A stretch of DNA of 64,000 bases, taken from NCBI GenBank assembly GCA_913051655.1, contig CAJXHI010000002.1:58627-122626 (forward strand), in the 5' to 3' direction. Within the stretch, counting starts at the first letter, position 1. Each line of letters starts with the position of its first letter. The translations under genes were made by a program, and so were the position numbers. Below, one piece after another: positions 30,151 to 40,200 of the stretch. A model generated the notes under the pieces. It was given only the letters and a program-made list of their open reading frames with translations, made no database searches and had not been told where the DNA came from. The stretch comes from an uncultured Alphaproteobacteria bacterium. GTDB lineage: Bacteria; Pseudomonadota; Alphaproteobacteria; Rhodobacterales; Rhodobacteraceae.

Positions 30151-31518
30151 TCAAGATTTTTCCGCTTTTGAAGGGTCGCAAGGTATGTTAGGCGGTACTA
30201 CTTTCATTACAAATCTTAGGCCCCAGAGCGTGGTGGGTAAACCAATGAATACGGCGACAGTCGCCTGCGCGTAGATAACACCTGATGCTCCATAAAGTGC
30301 TGCAAACCAAAGGGCCAGAGGAAGACTAGCAACGCCTTCGCGCACCCAATTGATCATAGAGGAATATATTGGACTACCTAAATTATTAAAGGCCGCCATC
30401 GCTACGAAAGACATGCCCGTGAGGGTAAATGCGGCTGCTCCAATATGGGTAAAAGCCCAAAGAATTTTTTCGGCGTCTTTATCGACCCCGAAAAGGTCTA
30501 CAATAATGTCATTCAATCCTACCAAAAGACCCCAGATGAGCACGGGGTAAACTAAGCAAAAGATGAGGCCATCCCGATATATCATATAAAGACGGTCAAT
30601 TTTGCCCGCTCCGAAATTCTGCCCGAAAATGCCACCAACTGCGCCTGAGAGGGAAAATATCCCACCAAAGGCCAAGACCGTCAAACGATTGATCACCGCC
30701 CAAGCGGCAACCGCGCTATCACCGAAACCTGCAATCACGGTAGTGAGCAGGAAACTTCCAAAGGGCGTTGCGAGCTGCGTTAAAATGGTTGGACCTGCAA
30801 TTTTTGCAAATGGACGGACGGTCTTTTTGACATGCCTTATGCTTGGTCTTGCCAAAAGATTATGCGTTTTAATTACAAAGCTCATGGCTATCACCGCCAT
30901 CGCTATGCGGGACAACCAGAATGCCAATGCTGCGCCATCCAGTCCCAAATCTAATATAAAAATTAGAATAGGGTCAAAAATAAGTGCAAGTGCCCCCGGC
31001 CCCATAGTGGTAAGCATTGCACGAAACGCATCCCCCTCAGCGCGCAGTGTTGCGCCGCCGATCATACCAACGGCCATTATGGGTAAGGACGGCAAGGTCA
31101 TCAAGAGATAACGAGACGTTAGCGCGGCCGTTTCCCCCTCAGCTCCCACCATAGCCACTAGCTCATGCCGATAGACGACCATCACAAAGGCCACAAATGA
31201 TTGTAAGAGCGCAGAAATCACTAGGCTTGAAGCTGCAATTTCACGCGCTTCACCACGACGACCTTGCCCAATGGCCCGCGACACCAACGCCGTTGTTGCA
31301 ATCATTAATCCAATACCGAACGAAATTGAAAAATACTGCAGCGCGAAGGCAAACCCCATCGCTGCAACTAGCCGCGTTTCGCCCAGCGAGGAAATCCAAA
31401 AAAGGTTCGCGGCATCTACGATGAACAAAAACGAGATCCCTGCAGTACCGGAAAGAGTCATCCGTAAAACATGACCCATTGTAGAGCCTTGTAAGAAACG
31501 TCCCTGGACTCGGCTCAT
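30151..31518 (-). CDS. MATE family efflux transporter
   Basis: Multidrug and toxin extrusion antiporter, 455 residues and about twelve helices in two related halves. Typical features are QGSTMGHVLRMTLSGTAGI at the N-terminus and ALVSRAIGQGRRGEAREIA and GGIFGQNFGAGKIDR, the matching loop motifs of each half. The start MSRVQGRFLQG overlaps the stop of the upstream MFS gene by 4 nt (ATGA), which fixes it. The substrate is unknown. Confidence 0.92.
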   Translation of the reverse strand: MSRVQGRFLQGSTMGHVLRMTLSGTAGISFLFIVDAANLFWISSLGETRLVAAMGFAFALQYFSISFGIGLMIATTALVSRAIGQGRRGEAREIAASSLVISALLQSFVAFVMVVYRHELVAMVGAEGETAALTSRYLLMTLPSLPIMAVGMIGGATLRAEGDAFRAMLTTMGPGALALIFDPILIFILDLGLDGAALAFWLSRIAMAVIAMSFVIKTHNLLARPSIRHVKKTVRPFAKIAGPTILTQLATPFGSFLLTTVIAGFGDSAVAAWAVINRLTVLAFGGIFSLSGAVGGIFGQNFGAGKIDRLYMIYRDGLIFCLVYPVLIWGLLVGLNDIIVDLFGVDKDAEKILWAFTHIGAAAFTLTGMSFVAMAAFNNLGSPIYSSMINWVREGVASLPLALWFAALYGASGVIYAQATVAVFIGLPTTLWGLRFVMKVVPPNIPCDPSKAEKS

Positions 31519-32753
31519 GTCGCTGTTTTCCAACGCGGGTTCAAGCGCGAGAACACAGTTTCTAACCCCTTTTTAGGATTGCGGGGAATAAGTAATGCCA
31601 AGCCAAAAGACACTGCAGAAAAGCCTGCCGCGGAAAAAAACACAAAGGCTGGCGAATAGAGCCACACGTACCCAAGTAGAATTGGCAAAAATACTGCTGA
31701 AATATGGTTAATTGTAAAAGCAACAGCCGCCGTCGGGGCGATATCTTCTGGGTCTGCAATCTTCTGAAAATATGTCTTCATCGCGAGGGCAAGTGAGAAA
31801 AAAATGTGGTCCAAAACGTAAAGAGCGGCCGCCAGAACCATACCCCAATCAAAAAAATAAATTCCGCCATAGGCTAGAAAAACTAGTACAAGACCGAGGT
31901 ATTCAAACAAAAGCGCGTTGCGCTCTCCAAATCGACCAACTGCACGGCCCATGAGCGGAGCAGCGACCATATTTATCACCAAATTGATTAAATAAAGATA
32001 AGTTATCTGATCCACACGCATCCCAAAATGTTCAACCATCATAAAACCGGCGAATACGACAAAAATTTGCCGTCGCGCACCAGCCATAAATTGAAGCGCG
32101 TAATATAGCCAATACCGTTTGCGCAAGATCATCTTTTTGATTTGAGAATGAGGGGTCACAAACCGTGGAAACGCAAAGACGCAATAGAGAGTTATCAAAA
32201 CAGTCGCCGCACCTGCGATCAAATAAACCAGATTATAAGAGAGGTTGAAAGACTTCCAACTCAAAACGAGAAGCACATAAGCAATTAATGCTGCACCGGA
32301 GCCGGCGCCAATCAAAAGGCCAAGCTTGCGTGGCGCTTCTTCTTTTTTCAGCCACTGAAGCTGAAGGGACTGATTGATCGTCTCATAATAATGAAACCCA
32401 ATCGAGCTGAGCATCGTGATTGTAAGGATGCCCGCCATATGCGGAAAGCAGGCTGTGACGGTGGTTGCTGCGCCTAGCATCAGTAGCGATACGAGCGCGA
32501 GGGTCTGTTCATGCATGAAAATAATAATCGCTATTACGCCAACCGCCAAAAATCCAGGAATTTCGCGGATACCATGCAGCCAGCCAATGTCGGCGCCATC
32601 AAAACCAATAACTTCTATGGTGAAGTTGTTGAGCAAGGCAGACCAAACCGAGAAAGACAATGGCATTGCAGCGGTCATAATGAATAACAATGCGATGGGC
32701 TGCCGCCAAATGGGAAATTTATTTGCGTCTGTAAGCGTCACAGATTTTTTCAT
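31515..32753 (-). CDS. Major facilitator superfamily transporter
   Basis: A 412-residue protein with about twelve membrane helices. The N-terminal half has FDGADIGWLHGIREIPGFLA and a short cytoplasmic loop. The central loop begins with PHSQIKKMILRKRYWLYYAL, and the second half has MVEHFGMRVDQITYLYLIN and GRAVGRFGERNALLFEYLG, the latter resembling the MFS loop-8/9 motif. AAGG lies 7 nt upstream of the ATG. The substrate cannot be predicted. It is translationally coupled to the MATE gene, so the two exporters are likely co-expressed. Confidence 0.85.
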   Translation of the reverse strand: MKKSVTLTDANKFPIWRQPIALLFIMTAAMPLSFSVWSALLNNFTIEVIGFDGADIGWLHGIREIPGFLAVGVIAIIIFMHEQTLALVSLLMLGAATTVTACFPHMAGILTITMLSSIGFHYYETINQSLQLQWLKKEEAPRKLGLLIGAGSGAALIAYVLLVLSWKSFNLSYNLVYLIAGAATVLITLYCVFAFPRFVTPHSQIKKMILRKRYWLYYALQFMAGARRQIFVVFAGFMMVEHFGMRVDQITYLYLINLVINMVAAPLMGRAVGRFGERNALLFEYLGLVLVFLAYGGIYFFDWGMVLAAALYVLDHIFFSLALAMKTYFQKIADPEDIAPTAAVAFTINHISAVFLPILLGYVWLYSPAFVFFSAAGFSAVSFGLALLIPRNPKKGLETVFSRLNPRWKTAT

Positions 32754-32830
32754 GGAGGTGCCTTATCGCCTCTGAACGGTTTTGGCGAGAGCAAAATTCA
32801 CGCTTGGGTCCCAACCCGCATCACGTCCAA

Positions 32831-35077
32831 TCAAAGAAAGCTTTGGGGATCAATATCGATTGACAATCGCACATCATTTGCAAGCTTGAGAGGGCGCAAC
32901 CATTGCCGAATGGCCTTTTGCAGCGGGGCTGTTTTTTCAGCCTTGATCAACATGCGTACCCGATGGCGCCCACGAATCCGAGCAATCGGAGCAACAGCGG
33001 GACCGTAAATTTTCGCTCCAATCTGCAGCAATGGCGTACCGTTTCGGGCAAGCTCATTTCCTACGCTGAAGGCATCTTCTGCCTGTGGAGCACTAATCAA
33101 AACTCCCGCAAGACGCCCAAATGGAGGCGCACCCACGAGCTGACGCGCACCTGCTTCTGCGGTCCAAAATCGATTATCGTCTCCAGAAAGGATAGCCTTT
33201 ATCACCGGATGTTCTGGCTGATGGGTCTGAATGAGGGCGAGGCCTGGTTTTTCCGCACGCCCTGCCCTACCAGCCACCTGACGGACAAGTTGAAAGGCAC
33301 GTTCGGCGGCTCTCAAATCAGAACCCTGCAAGCCAATATCTGTATCAATTACCCCAACAAGTGTGAGGTTTGGAAAATTATGACCTTTCGCCACCAATTG
33401 TGTGCCCACGATTATATCCGCGCCGCCCATGGCAATAGTTTCAATCTGTTGTTTCATTGCACGTGCAGAGCCAAACACATCAGAGGAAAGCGTTACAACG
33501 CGTGCCCCAGGAAAGGCCAAGGATGCTTCTTCAGAAAGCCTTTCTACGCCCGGACCTACCACCGCAAGGCTGTTTTCTTTCCCACATGCCGGACAAACTT
33601 CTGGGATCTGTGAGGTTTCTCCGCATTGGTGACAAATGAGACGTTTTTGAAAACGATGTTCTACAAGGCGCGCATCGCAGCTTTGACAGCCAAGCTGTTC
33701 ACCACAGGCCCTACAGAGCTTAATAGGGGCGTAGCCGCGTCGGTTCAGAAACAGAAGTGATTGTTCACCTTTTGAGATGCGCGTTGCGATTTCATCCTGC
33801 AAGACGGGAGAAACCCACCGGTTTGCAGGCAATTCCTGAACCCGCATATCAATAGCCTTGAGCTGCGGCATTTGGGCAAGACCGACCCTTTCTGTTAATT
33901 CAATTTTGGCGTATTTGCCCATCTGCGCATTGGTCCAACTTTCAAGACTTGGCGTTGCAGAGGACAGGACAGTCTTAGCTCCCGCGATGGAGGCGCGTAG
34001 CACTGCCATATCACGGGCATTATATAAAACGCCGTCTTCCTGTTTGTAGGAACTGTCGTGTTCTTCATCCACAACGATTAAACCTAATGCGCGAAATGGC
34101 AGGAATAGTGCAGAACGCGCACCTACAACCAACTGCAAGCCACCTTGGGCCGCCATTTTCCACGTACGTCGTCGTTCTGTCATTGTAACGCCTGAATGCC
34201 ACTCTGCTGGTCGAGCACCAAAGCGTTCTTCAACTCGCACTATAAATTCGGATGTCAGTGCAATTTCTGGTAATAAAACCAAAGCTTGTTGTCCTGAAGC
34301 TATACAATGTGCCACCGCTTCCAGATAGACTTCCGTTTTTCCTGATCCCGTTACGCCACGCAGCAACGTGGTGTTGAACGCTGGGCTTTCCATCTGAACC
34401 ATCAAAAGTTCACGCGCTCGTGACTGTGCATCTGTCAACGTTTTGCCAGCCTGCGAAGGATCCAACCACGTAAATGGCATATCTTTGGGTGCTTGAATTT
34501 CAACCAAAACGCCCATTTTTGCCAAGCCTTTCACAACAGATGACGATACACCGGCAAGCTCAGCCAACTCCCCGAGAGTGAATGGCACACCGCCATAATT
34601 TTTGATCACCTCTAAAACGCAACGTCGCGCGTCAGTGAGTTTGCCCGAGGGATTCTGTGACAATTGATAGACCACACGCATCGAGGGCGGATCACCAAGC
34701 CCCGGAGCACGCGTTGCTAGGCGCAACATCGAAGCAAGTGGTGTTAATGTGTAATCTGCTGCTTTTTCCAGAAAGGTTTTCAACTCTTCTCTGAGTGGGG
34801 GCACATCCAATACCCGTCGCACGGAGCGGATTTTGTTATTGTCGAAATCGCCACGACCTTCGCCCCAAACGACGCCGATTACTTTTCTAGGACCCAAGGG
34901 AACCTCAACGAATGCAGCATTGAAACATCCACCTTCAGGCGCTTTGTAATCCAAGAACCGATCGATCGGCTGCGCAGTTAGCACCGAAACCAAATCACCC
35001 TGATCAAAATATTCTTTCAATTTAAGCAGTCGCTTCCGGATTTTTCGGGTTTTCCAAGCACGCGTCTTGGAGTACAT
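32831..35077 (-). CDS. priA: Primosomal protein N' (replication restart helicase PriA)
   Basis: 3'-5' DEXH helicase that reloads the replisome at stalled forks. The 748-residue frame has Walker A LRGVTGSGKTEVYLEA, the DEEHDSSYKQ box, and an inserted zinc-binding region with eight cysteines (CRACGEQLGCQSCD, CHQCGETSQIPEVCPACG). The C-terminal motifs are IIVGTQLVAKGHNFPNL and VAGRAGRAEKPG. The first 19 residues are Lys/Arg-rich and unlike homologs, and the ATG at 35077 lacks a ribosome site. A TTG at 35020 (MKEYFDQGDLVSVLTAQP) is the better start by homology, and would also widen the 40-bp gap to the divergent fsa. Confidence 0.95.
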   Translation of the reverse strand: MYSKTRAWKTRKIRKRLLKLKEYFDQGDLVSVLTAQPIDRFLDYKAPEGGCFNAAFVEVPLGPRKVIGVVWGEGRGDFDNNKIRSVRRVLDVPPLREELKTFLEKAADYTLTPLASMLRLATRAPGLGDPPSMRVVYQLSQNPSGKLTDARRCVLEVIKNYGGVPFTLGELAELAGVSSSVVKGLAKMGVLVEIQAPKDMPFTWLDPSQAGKTLTDAQSRARELLMVQMESPAFNTTLLRGVTGSGKTEVYLEAVAHCIASGQQALVLLPEIALTSEFIVRVEERFGARPAEWHSGVTMTERRRTWKMAAQGGLQLVVGARSALFLPFRALGLIVVDEEHDSSYKQEDGVLYNARDMAVLRASIAGAKTVLSSATPSLESWTNAQMGKYAKIELTERVGLAQMPQLKAIDMRVQELPANRWVSPVLQDEIATRISKGEQSLLFLNRRGYAPIKLCRACGEQLGCQSCDARLVEHRFQKRLICHQCGETSQIPEVCPACGKENSLAVVGPGVERLSEEASLAFPGARVVTLSSDVFGSARAMKQQIETIAMGGADIIVGTQLVAKGHNFPNLTLVGVIDTDIGLQGSDLRAAERAFQLVRQVAGRAGRAEKPGLALIQTHQPEHPVIKAILSGDDNRFWTAEAGARQLVGAPPFGRLAGVLISAPQAEDAFSVGNELARNGTPLLQIGAKIYGPAVAPIARIRGRHRVRMLIKAEKTAPLQKAIRQWLRPLKLANDVRLSIDIDPQSFL

Positions 35078-35117
35078 CGCTAACTAGTTTAAATTATTCC
35101 ATCAGAGGATCAAAGAG

Positions 35118-35771
35118 ATGAAATTTTTCGTAGACACCGCTGAAGTTGAGCAAATTGCTGAGCTAAATGCGCTCGGCATGGTAGATGGTGTGACCACAAA
35201 TCCCTCACTTATTGTGAAATCTGGGCGCGATATTATTAGTGTGACACGCGAGATTTGTTCCATCGTTTCTGGTCCAGTGAGCGCCGAAGTCACTGCAACT
35301 GAAGCAGAGGCAATGATAGCTGAGGGCCGCAAACTAGGTGAAATCGCAGATAACATAGCTGTCAAAGTACCGCTGACATGGGATGGATTGAAAGCCTGCA
35401 AAAGCTTGCGAGACGCTGGTTTTATGGTAAATGTAACCCTATGCTTTTCGGCCAATCAGGCACTTTTGGCCGCCAAAGCCGGAGCGAGCTTTATTTCCCC
35501 ATTTGTCGGCCGTCTTGATGACATCAACCTTGATGGAATGGCATTGATAGAAGATATTCGCATAATTTTCGACAACTACGGGTTTCAAACAGAAATCCTT
35601 GCTGCCTCTATTCGGACTGTGAATCATGTTCTTGACTGCGCCCGCATTGGTGCTGATGTGATGACAGCCCCCCCCGCCGTAATCCGTAGTTTGGCCAATC
35701 ATCCTCTTACGGATAAAGGTCTCGCCGCCTTTCTTGCAGATATTGAAAAAACGGGTCAAAAAATCCTCTAA
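35118..35771 (+). CDS. fsa: Transaldolase-like fructose-6-phosphate aldolase
   Basis: TalC/FSA-type small transaldolase, 217 residues. It opens [16 protein letters not shown] and then [15 protein letters not shown]. The Schiff-base lysine is in [15 protein letters not shown] at about residue 86, and [20 protein letters not shown] and [10 protein letters not shown] are family motifs. Small transaldolases of this kind act either in the pentose phosphate pathway or as a fructose-6-phosphate aldolase; sequence alone does not settle which. AGAGGATCAAAGAG precedes the start. Confidence 0.92.
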   Translation: MKFFVDTAEVEQIAELNALGMVDGVTTNPSLIVKSGRDIISVTREICSIVSGPVSAEVTATEAEAMIAEGRKLGEIADNIAVKVPLTWDGLKACKSLRDAGFMVNVTLCFSANQALLAAKAGASFISPFVGRLDDINLDGMALIEDIRIIFDNYGFQTEILAASIRTVNHVLDCARIGADVMTAPPAVIRSLANHPLTDKGLAAFLADIEKTGQKIL

Positions 35772-35810
35772 GCTGTGATACGGTTCACGTATTCTCTGGG
35801 ATAGGGTAAG

Positions 35811-36521
35811 ATGTACAGCAAGAGTGATTTAGACATTGAACTTCGGAATAAGATATTGGCAAGTCCAAACGCCATTTTAGATGACAAGGAGGTGATGCGC
35901 GCGCTTGTGGATGCAAAGGAAGAGGCCATGGGTGGCAATATCGTGGATATCCGAGGGCTGGCGATGGAGCGTCTTGAACAGCGTCTTGGCCGCTTTGAGG
36001 ACACGCACCGCACAGTAATCGCCACCGCCTATGAAAACCTTGCCGGCACTAACCAGATACATCGGGCGATTTTGCGTATGATGGATCCTTTGGATTTTAC
36101 AAACTTTCTGAGCAATCTGGGTGAAGATGTTCGGGAGATCCTGCGCGTGGAGCATATCGCTCTTTTTCTTGAAACCCGCAATGATATGGGCGACTTTGAG
36201 ACAACTTTTTCTGAGCAAAACATCGTCAAACTGGTACCACCAGGGTTCGTTGACACATATCTGACCCTTGGGCGAAATACCCCCGTCCGTGATGTGATCC
36301 TCCGAGAAATTTCAAATAAAACAGACAGGATATATGAAAGCGATCTGAACAACATAAAATCAGAAGCGCTGATGCGCCTTGAGTTTGGCGCAGGCCAATT
36401 ACCTGGAATGCTCGTTTTTGGGGCAGAAGATCTGCATCAGTTTTCTCCGCAACAGGGGACGGATTTACTGGCTTTTTTTGCCGGAGTGTTTGAACGCATT
36501 ATGCGGCGCTGGCTTGCATGA
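35811..36521 (+). CDS. DUF484 family protein
   Basis: A 236-residue soluble protein with an N-terminal helical segment (DKEVMRALVDAKEEAMGGNIVDIRGLA is its core, residues about 22-48) and a GAF-like C-terminal domain including ALMRLEFGAGQLPGMLVFGAED. DUF484 proteins commonly lie just before xerC, as here. The stop overlaps the xerC ATG by 4 nt, so the pair is co-translated, but the molecular role of the family is not established. Confidence 0.9.
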   Translation: MYSKSDLDIELRNKILASPNAILDDKEVMRALVDAKEEAMGGNIVDIRGLAMERLEQRLGRFEDTHRTVIATAYENLAGTNQIHRAILRMMDPLDFTNFLSNLGEDVREILRVEHIALFLETRNDMGDFETTFSEQNIVKLVPPGFVDTYLTLGRNTPVRDVILREISNKTDRIYESDLNNIKSEALMRLEFGAGQLPGMLVFGAEDLHQFSPQQGTDLLAFFAGVFERIMRRWLA

Positions 36522-37441
36522 AGATGATCTCTCCTAGCGCTCTGAATATCTTAAACGATTGGTTGGCGATAAAAGGCGGAGTTCAGAGCAACTCTGACAA
36601 TACGATCAAAGCCTACCAGCAGGATCTTTTAGATTTTTTTTCTTTTCTCACGCGACATCGCGGTGACGGTTTGGGAAAATCAACTCTCTGCGCCGTAGCA
36701 TTGTCAGATATGCGCGCGTGGATGGCATATTTACGGCGTGAAAAGATCAGCCCAAGATCATTGGCACGAAAACTCTCTGCCGTGAAAAGTTTTTATCGGT
36801 GGTATTCGCAACGGGAAAGCTTTGATGCGACACCAGTATTGTCTATCAAATCGCCCAAATTTCAGGAGCGGTTGCCCCGCCCAGTCAGCGAAGACGCTGC
36901 AAAAAAAATACTAGATACCGTACAAGTGCAATCGCGCTTACCTTGGGTAGCTGCGCGGGATTTTGCAGTGATGACTCTTCTTTATGGGTGCGGTTTGCGT
37001 ATTTCCGAAGCCCTTTCTTTACGCGGCAAAGACGCGCCCCTCGACACGTCAATACGAATTTTGGGCAAAGGAGGCAAAGAACGCTTTGTCCCAGTTCTCA
37101 CTATCGTAGGCCAGAGTGTCAACGACTACATGCGCCTTTGCCCTTTTGAATTGAGCGCGGATGAGCCCCTTTTTCGAGGAGTCCGCGGCGGGTCTTTAAA
37201 ACCTCGCCAAATTCAAAAGCTGGTGGAAAAGATACGCCATCATTTGGGTTTGCCCTCAAGCGTTACCCCCCATGCATTTCGGCATTCTTTTGCAACGCAC
37301 CTTTTAAATGCTGGGGGCGATTTGCGCAGTATTCAGGAGCTTTTGGGTCACAGCAATCTTTCCACAACGCAAGCTTATACTGCAGTGGACACTTTGAGAC
37401 TTATGGAAGTTTACCGTGACACCCACCCCAAAGCACAATAG
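36518..37441 (+). CDS. xerC: Tyrosine recombinase XerC
   Basis: Site-specific recombinase that resolves chromosome dimers at dif with XerD, 307 residues. The N-terminal SAM-like domain includes DMRAWMAYLRREKISPRSLA. Catalytic residues are visible: Arg in LLYGCGLRISEALSL, Lys in ILGKGGKERFVPV, His-x-x-Arg in HAFRHSFATHLL, Gly-His in LGHSNLSTTQAYT and the nucleophilic Tyr in that last motif. An intact chromosomal Xer protein, not a mobile-element integrase, given its DUF484 neighbour. Confidence 0.95.
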   Translation: MKMISPSALNILNDWLAIKGGVQSNSDNTIKAYQQDLLDFFSFLTRHRGDGLGKSTLCAVALSDMRAWMAYLRREKISPRSLARKLSAVKSFYRWYSQRESFDATPVLSIKSPKFQERLPRPVSEDAAKKILDTVQVQSRLPWVAARDFAVMTLLYGCGLRISEALSLRGKDAPLDTSIRILGKGGKERFVPVLTIVGQSVNDYMRLCPFELSADEPLFRGVRGGSLKPRQIQKLVEKIRHHLGLPSSVTPHAFRHSFATHLLNAGGDLRSIQELLGHSNLSTTQAYTAVDTLRLMEVYRDTHPKAQ

Positions 37442-37480
37442 CAGATTGCATTTCAGGCATAATTCCGTCAAGACACGGCT

Positions 37481-38173
37481 ATGTCACGGCAGGCCAAAGC
37501 ACTCTTTGTTCATCTCTTTACAGCCACTGGGGCTGTATTTGCGATGTTGGCTATGCTGGCAGCAGCAGAGGCAAAATGGAGCCTGATGCTTTTGTGGTTG
37601 ATTGTTGCGTTTGCCGTCGACGGGATAGATGGCCCATTGGCGCGACACTATGACGTAAAGCAAAATGCGCCACGTTTTGACGGAGTGCTTCTTGACTTGA
37701 TCATCGATTACCTAACCTATGTTTTTATTCCAGCTTTCGCGCTTTTTAAATCGGGCCTTTTACCAGGTTGGACGGGCTGGGTTGCGATTATCATCATCAC
37801 ATTCGCCTCAGCGGTTTATTTTTGCGATGGCAATATGAAAACGAAAGATAATAGCTTTAGCGGCTTTCCGGGATGCTGGAACATGGTTGTAATCGTGCTC
37901 TTTGCACTGTCGCCAAATTTCTGGGTGATTTTAGCGCTCGTGAGTTTCATTTCCTTGGCCATGTTCTTACCGCTCAAATTCATTCATCCAGTACGCACCG
38001 CCCGTTGGCGGTGGATATCACTTCCCATGGCGCTGGCATGGGTATTTTTTGCTGGCTGGGCAGCTTGGGTGGATTTTCATCCCCAAAGCTGGGCACATTG
38101 GGGATTGCTCATCAGCACGATTTACTTGCTCTTTGCAGGCATTGTGCAGCAAATCATACCTGCGGAAGATTAA
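37481..38173 (+). CDS. pcs: Phosphatidylcholine synthase
   Basis: Membrane CDP-alcohol phosphatidyltransferase, 230 residues, about eight helices, making phosphatidylcholine from CDP-diacylglycerol and choline. The motif DGIDGPLARHYDVKQ continuing to FDGVLLDLIIDYLTY (about residues 46-82) is the Pcs variant of the CDP-alcohol signature, with the longer spacer typical of Pcs. FCDGNMKTKDNSFSGFPGCW is a second Pcs hallmark. It starts 39 nt after xerC and is followed by a terminator. Confidence 0.92.
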   Translation: MSRQAKALFVHLFTATGAVFAMLAMLAAAEAKWSLMLLWLIVAFAVDGIDGPLARHYDVKQNAPRFDGVLLDLIIDYLTYVFIPAFALFKSGLLPGWTGWVAIIIITFASAVYFCDGNMKTKDNSFSGFPGCWNMVVIVLFALSPNFWVILALVSFISLAMFLPLKFIHPVRTARWRWISLPMALAWVFFAGWAAWVDFHPQSWAHWGLLISTIYLLFAGIVQQIIPAED

Positions 38174-38299
38174 AAGACATGCCCAATTTACCCGTTAATA
38201 GTTTCAGTGTTGTAAGCGTTTCTAGATTTCTTTTCACTTGTAGCCTTGTAAGTCCGACATCTATCGGTAAAATGAAATTTCGAGGATAATTGGCACAGG

Positions 38300-38325
38300 C
38301 GCTCCTAAATGGGGCGTTTTCTTTT
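38300..38325 (+). terminator. Probable terminator between pcs and gcrA
   Basis: CGCTCC (38300-38305) pairs with GGGGCG (38311-38316), with one G-T pair, around a TAAAT loop, and is followed by TTTTCTTTT. It is short but well formed, placed to end the fsa/xerC/pcs transcript just before gcrA; the T-run runs to within 11 nt of the gcrA ATG, so it may double as a 5' leader structure. Confidence 0.5.
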
Positions 38326-38336
38326 GAGGGTAGTAA

Positions 38337-38888
38337 ATGTCTTGGACGGATGAACGGGTTGAGCTTTTGAAAAAGCTCTGGGGCGATGGTCAATCAGCAA
38401 GCCAGATAGCAAAAGAACTGGGCGGTGTGACCCGTAATGCCGTGATCGGCAAAGTACATCGCCTTGGCCTGTCCAATCGAGCGACATCAACCATAAAATC
38501 AGAAGCCAGTCTAAAGACCGAAAAAAAGACTGAAAAAGCCGCCGCCAAAAAAACTGAGACTTTTGGAAAAAACCCAGAATCAAAACCCACGCCACCGTCA
38601 CCTGCAAGGCGTCAGATCATTCCAGCAGGCCAACCTCTACCCCCGCAACCATCGGCAAACGAAATTAGTCCAGAAGCCCTAGCTCGTGTGTCAGAAGTTG
38701 AAAAAAAAGCCAAGAAAATAACTCTATTGGAATTGACAGAGCGTACCTGCAAATGGCCTGTAGGGGATCCCGCAACACCAGATTTCTGGTTTTGTGGATT
38801 GCCAACACAGACAGGTAAACCTTACTGCGAAGCGCATGTTGGGGTCGCATTTCAGCCCATGAATACACGTCGGGACAGACGACGGTAA
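38337..38888 (+). CDS. gcrA: GcrA cell cycle regulator
   Basis: Alphaproteobacterial sigma-70 cofactor that activates promoters with CcrM-methylated GANTC sites. The 183 residues begin MSWTDERVELLKKLW, followed by ASQIAKELGGVTRNAVIGKV, the GcrA DNA-binding helix-turn-helix (residues 1-50). A Lys/Thr/Pro-rich linker follows, and the conserved C-terminal part LLELTERTCKWPVGDP has the Cys residues and FCGLPTQTGKPYCEAHV that bind sigma-70. GAGGGTAGTAA precedes the start. Diagnostic of the class Alphaproteobacteria. Confidence 0.96.
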   Translation: MSWTDERVELLKKLWGDGQSASQIAKELGGVTRNAVIGKVHRLGLSNRATSTIKSEASLKTEKKTEKAAAKKTETFGKNPESKPTPPSPARRQIIPAGQPLPPQPSANEISPEALARVSEVEKKAKKITLLELTERTCKWPVGDPATPDFWFCGLPTQTGKPYCEAHVGVAFQPMNTRRDRRR

Positions 38889-38894
38889 ACACGT

Positions 38895-38919
38895 AACGCT
38901 AGGCGCGCTACGCGTTTGC
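38895..38919 (+). terminator. Terminator-like hairpin after gcrA
   Basis: AACGCTAG (38895-38902) pairs with CTA-C-GCGTT (38908-38916, one bulged C) around a GCGCG loop, starting 6 nt after the gcrA stop and followed by only a short T-run. It is probably the gcrA terminator, but weak. Confidence 0.35.
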
Positions 38920-40200
38920 TAGACGTAGCTTTGTAGAATTCGGCGCTAACTATTTTTTCACATAGTTCTACAGCAGTCCCAAAGTGCGCTAATTTCTGAG
39001 GAAATTTAAAGTGCTTTCGACAGATTTATTTTAGACCAACGTCAGACCAAGCTTTTATGCCGCCACTTCTTTGACTTTTTAAGTCTTTTTTTACCTCATC
39101 TTTGATCTTTGGCTTGATCGTCTTTGTACGGCTTTAAGATCTTTTCTCAAATTCTCTCGCACTGCGGCCTAAAGATCTTGTAGGATTTGAATACTGCGCC
39201 CTAATCCCCATAGACGCACACGAATATCCAGAACGTTGTCATAGCGCGCCGCACGCGACTTAAATTTAAAATAATAGTAAAGCTGACTACCCTCAATGTT
39301 AATGGTCCAAGTCCCCCTGACTTCAGCCATCCGGCAAACTCAATAGAAACTTGTGATGCGTCAAAACCCTAGCAACAATTGAGTATCTGGCACATAATTG
39401 ATAAACCGGGGTTGTCTGTTTTAATATTGCCATAATGTATGATTTTATCCAGATTAATACCGTTAAAGCGAATTAAGGATAGTATAGCGACCCTGATCGC
39501 CGTTAACCTAACCCCTCAAAGTTTGGCACTTACCCTATAACGGAATTCAAAAAGCCATTTCCCTTACACCTTCGCCGCGATATCAATGCGTTATCAAGCC
39601 TGCAAGCGATATTCTGTGACGTCAGTCTCAAGTCTACGTCCACAAATTAAGCATTTGAATGGCAAGAGGCGTGATTGACCAAATATCAGCTCATGATTGT
39701 GCACTGTTCGTATCTGGTGATGATTTGTTTCGAAAATCACCTCTTTAGGACAAAGAAAGTCCCCTCAAATCAAACGTAAGGAACAGCTGAACGTCCCCAG
39801 CATGATTAATCTGCGGCATTCCAGAGATTGAGGTATCAGCGAACTCCAGGACAAAAGATTTTGAATCCATTTCGCCCTACGTCAGCTGCGTGTTTGTTTT
39901 TAGAGACAGTCTGTTGTCTTAATTTAAAGGCCAGCTTCCTTGAGATTTGGTACGCGTAAACGCATTAAGGTCGAACAGCACATGCAATTTTCTGTCCGCA
40001 CCCCCGTGATAGCGAATGAGCCATTTGTGAATTTGATTGCTTCAAAGGCTTCATGAAACATCCAGTTTTAATGAGCTTCTGAGGTGTCACTAGCCTCATC
40101 CTGATCCACCTATTTCAGATTTCTGCGACGAGTTTAAATGACGCTTAATACACCGCGCTTGGCATAAAGGTAATATTGGCCGCATCCAACAGAAGCACGT
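38920..40200 (-). pseudogene. Extensively decayed minus-strand coding sequence of unknown family
   Basis: The 1.7-kb gap between gcrA and rimO has no intact gene but shows protein-like pieces on the minus strand. From high to low: HEAFEAIKFTNGSFAITG near 40050; KLHVLFDLNAFTRTK around 39980; MDSKSFVLEFADTSISGMPQ opening a 41-codon frame at 39745-39870; after a frameshift, EVIFETNHHQIRTVHNHE and a Cys-x-x-Cys in KCLICGRR (about 39620-39745); and a 53-codon frame at 39169-39330 containing YYYFKFKSRAARYDNVLDIR. No frame is long and the ends are not definable. It may be the remnant of one or two genes; I cannot identify them. The stretch 40201-40587 shows nothing I can support. Confidence 0.4.

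Noticed and set aside
36518..37441. xerC as the integrase of a mobile element
   Set aside because: Neighbours are DUF484 and housekeeping genes, with no attachment repeats or cargo; it is the chromosomal dimer-resolution gene.
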